Assembly: GCA_009760855.2 (NCBI GenBank)
Contig: WPIO01000105.1
Location: 496,001-560,000 of the forward strand
Direction of reading: 5' to 3'
From: Cristatella mucedo
Taxonomy: Eukaryota; Bryozoa; Phylactolaemata; Cristatellidae
DNA length: 64,000 nt
A program made the position numbers and the translations under genes. Below the pieces are notes generated by a model that saw only the letters and a program-made list of their open reading frames with translations, had not been told where the DNA came from and did no database searches. Shown here in pieces: positions 61,715 to 64,000 of the stretch; the first letter of the stretch is position 1, and each line of letters opens with the position of its first letter.

Positions 61715-62935
61715 TCTCCGCATCTTCGTCTGTAACTCCACAAAGTCACAAACTATGCGGTTGCTAAGCAGGAGAGTCTTGTTTAGCTTACTCAAATCCC
61801 AAGCAGCTTTCGGTACACATTCGGTAGCCAACAGACTTTATCTCCGCAAAAACGAGAAAGTGGGAAGCATAGCAGAGTCAGGAGAGCAGTCGAGTTAAGT
61901 GAGTAGCACGAAAGTAGCTCAGGACGGCTGGAAAGGAAATGCCACAGTCGGCAGCAGGACAGTAGATTTAGGAAGTGAGTTTCGCAGTCTGTGACGTGCG
62001 GAGCAAAAGCTTCTGTCGTCAATGGTTTTTAAGCGGAGGAATGGAACGGCTAATTTATTTTCCATACAGGTCGTGATGGCACGAGGACACTGAAACTGGT
62101 GCAGCAATGCAGCTAGGTTTTGTGGAAGCGATCTGTGGCCTTGACCTTTTGGGATAGCCTGAGAACTTCGCTCTGTATCCGTTGATCAACCGACAGCTAT
62201 CCAAGCTCTTTCAGCAAAGGACAGACACGTGGTCAAACCTCTGACATTTCTAAGAGAGCCATTGCAGCCACAATAATCACCAACTGCAGTGGCCCAGTGG
62301 CTTTTTTTGCGGTAGTCCGGGCAAAAGGAAATTGCAATAATCTAGTTGAGGCAGAAGCAGGGAAGGGAAGTTAAGGTTTTTTCAAGCCTTTGTGAAAGAC
62401 AGTTCCTAATCTTAGATTAAGATCAGGCGTAATAACAAACTCTGGAAGCAGTCTTGTTAATGAACCTTTCAAAATTTAAGCAGCTGTCATAGGCGACACC
62501 TAAATTACGAGCTCACGGTCGGTGGTGGTCGCACAACATTAGTTAGTGGAAGAGCAAAGTTTTCTAGTCAAGCGATAAGCCTACGGTATTACCTAAATAT
62601 TACGAGTACACGGTTGGTGGTGGTCGCACAACAACATTATTTAGTAGAAGAGCAAAGTTTTCTAGTCAAGCCTGGCGGGTATCCCAAGAGTAGCAGTTCC
62701 CTTTTGTCATAGTTTATTTTAAGGAAATTTTCGAGAGGCAAAATTAAGTTTATTAGTCGTTGCAACAGATTCCAACGACTTCAAGAGAAATCAAGCTAAG
62801 TATCATCAGCATGACAGTTATAGCTTGTTTCATAGGCCCGAGTCACTCTTCCTAGAGGCTTAATATACGAGACTCCATCATAAATTAGCTTCCTGCCGGA
62901 TCGGTGTGTAAATGGTAACGTGACCGAAGCAGCCT
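61715..62935 (-). mobile_element. LINE-B copy with RT motif C and an internal duplication
   Basis: On the minus strand the copy begins with VSYIKPLGRVTRAYETSYNC HADDT (62796-62870 region). This is the RT stretch leading into motif C, with both Asp present (HADDT). It proceeds through the post-RT domain, the 'LDYCNS'-equivalent region near 62345 and the C-terminal block near 61980-62090 to a 3' UTR containing 'tgtggagttacagacgaaga' near 61725. A 93-base segment is duplicated in tandem (units start at 62498 and 62591). Stops and frameshifts are many. Confidence 0.8.
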
Positions 62936-62950
62936 TTCTTTCTACGACAT

Positions 62951-63690
62951 AAATGTAACGCATCTTCGTCTGTAACTCCACAAAGCCACACAGACTATGT
63001 GGATGTTACGCAGGAGAGTTTTGTATAGCGCACTCACTATCTAAGTGGCTTTCAGTACGCATTCGGTAGCCAATAGACTTCATCTCACGCAACAAAGAGT
63101 AAGTGGGGAGCATGGCAGAGTCAGGAGAGCAGTTGAGGTAGTGAGCAGTATGGAAGTAGCAGCTCAGGACCGCTGAAAAGGTTGAGCCATAGTCGGCAGC
63201 AGAAGAGTAGTTAGTGAGCCGTGATGGCACACTAGGTAAGGCGGTTGCTTTCACGACCTCGGTCCCGAGGTCGTGGGTTTGATTCCTGCGGTGGGCGATC
63301 CTTTATTGCCACTGCAAGAGGTGGGGATAGCCGTAAAAGGCTCTTCTGTCGCTATACAAAAAGAGGCTGTTTAATCAGCTAGGATTTATTTATTATTATT
63401 ATAGTTGTCGTTGCATAAGAATTGTGGAAGTAAGTCCACAGCCTAGGACCTGCAGAGCTAAAGCTTCTGTTGCCAGCGGTCTTTAAGCGGAGGAATGGAA
63501 CAGCTAATTTATTGTCGACACAGGACCTGAGGGCACGACGAAGCTGAAACTGGTGCAGTAGTTCAGCTAGGTACGAAGGAGCCAAGCCGTGGTGGGCCTT
63601 GTGGATCAGCGTAAGAACTTTTCCGGACAGTAAGTAATTGGGCTGAGAATTAGCTGCAAGAGCTACAAGTGCAGCCAGCGTACGTAACAT
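62951..63690 (-). mobile_element. LINE-B copy split by a SINE2 insertion
   Basis: The C-terminal part (minus frame 63379-63720, HKAHHGLAPSYLAELLHQFQ, then FSSAGPRLW) and the 3' UTR part (62951-63212) are separated by 189 foreign bases at 63213-63401. Comparison with the unbroken copy at 5763-6055 fixes the insertion point. This copy follows the previous LINE-B in the same orientation. Confidence 0.85.
63213..63401 (+). mobile_element. SINE2 inserted in LINE-B
   Basis: The element starts 'agtgagccgtgatggcacac', has a B-box-like 'gggtttgattcc', then 'gcgatcctttattgccactg' and 'tcgctatacaaaaagaggct', and ends in (TTA)n. It is flanked by TAGTT at 63208-63212 and 63402-63406, the single TAGTT of the empty site at 5900-5904. 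Confidence 0.9.
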
Positions 63691-63812
63691 CGCCCACCCC
63701 CCACGAACTGCATTGCACAAGAACTATGTGCTTTCGAAAAGGGGATGTATTGACACAGCTGCTTTTCAAATTTAGGTTGCTCAGTTACTACAATCTAGTC
63801 TGTTCGCATCAG

Positions 63813-63881
63813 GTGAGCCGTGACGGCAAACTGGGTAAGGCGGTTGCTTTATCAACTGCATTATTATTATTCACTTACGTC
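63813..63881 (+). mobile_element. SINE2 head fused to LINE-A tail
   Basis: The first 35 bases are the SINE2 head (gtgagccgtgacggcaaact, then gggtaaggcggttgc). They continue directly into 'tttatcaactgcattattat', the end of LINE-A ('tttatcaagtgcattattat'), and skip the SINE2 B box and body. The join lies in 'gcttt', which both parents share. Confidence 0.7.
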
Positions 63882-64000
63882 CCGTGGGAGTTTGGTCCTA
63901 CTCGACGCCGCCAGGCACTCGTTCGTACCTGTCAAAGCCGGCGCTCATTACGGCGTGCCGCGAGTCTCTGAAAATGAGCGCTAAGCCTCAAAGGTCTACT

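Overview
The window looks like a repeat-dense piece of an animal (metazoan) nuclear genome, probably an invertebrate. I cannot name the species. The evidence is many copies of non-LTR retrotransposons of the CR1/L2 superfamily with (TTA)n-type tails, tRNA-derived SINEs, decayed Tc1/mariner, Tigger-like and hAT/ZMYM1-like DNA transposons, very long GA microsatellites, and CpG-rich islands set in AT-richer DNA. There are no bacterial operons, rRNA genes, CRISPR arrays or convincing viral genes. Most long open frames are artefacts of simple repeats or of GC-rich DNA.

Host genes. The best candidate is one coding exon on the minus strand, 27489-27827. It starts with a Met and ends at a textbook splice donor. 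It encodes 113 residues with two short motifs that resemble the conserved N-terminus of the Hippo-pathway kinase LATS/Warts. The DNA upstream of it (about 27860-29720) is a CpG-rich, GA- and GGC-repeat region that could be its promoter. A much weaker candidate exon with a PPPY motif lies at 5178-5400 on the same strand. The other CpG-rich blocks (about 6300-7200, 20560-21720, 23700-25100, 26700-29700, 36150-37400, 38100-39350, 42300-43450) have no gene I can recognise.

Mobile elements. LINE family A (L2-like) gives the RT-bearing copies at 700-1530, 8120-10992, 22395-23062, 33686-34545, 43963-45165, 47590-48690, 48842-49355, 51045-52360, 54196-55880 and 56215-57457, plus several isolated 3' tails. 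The copy at 54196-55880 keeps an unbroken RT frame; most others are frameshifted. LINE family B is a second L2/CR1-like family. It occurs at 5763-6055, 19030-19765, 21748-21865, 27207-27445, 52675-53660, 53663-53850, 61715-62935 and 62951-63690. Two tRNA-derived SINE families are present. SINE1 has a 3' tail almost identical to that of LINE-A, as expected if it borrows the LINE-A machinery. A SINE2 copy sits inside a LINE-B copy with a visible target duplication. DNA transposons are a 634-bp Tigger-like element with TA duplications (3536-4169), a dead Tc1 DD34E element (about 40786-41900, minus) and a decayed hAT/ZMYM1-like transposase (about 30100-31810, minus).

Unusual structure. The most striking object is a cluster of perfect palindromes at 19974-20456. 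It has a 110-bp perfect inverted repeat with a 108-bp spacer, then palindromes of 48 and 54 bp, then a third copy of the arm. All ten long homopurine arrays have their purines on the plus strand. A 0.8-kb minisatellite of a 9-bp unit lies at 25329-26130.
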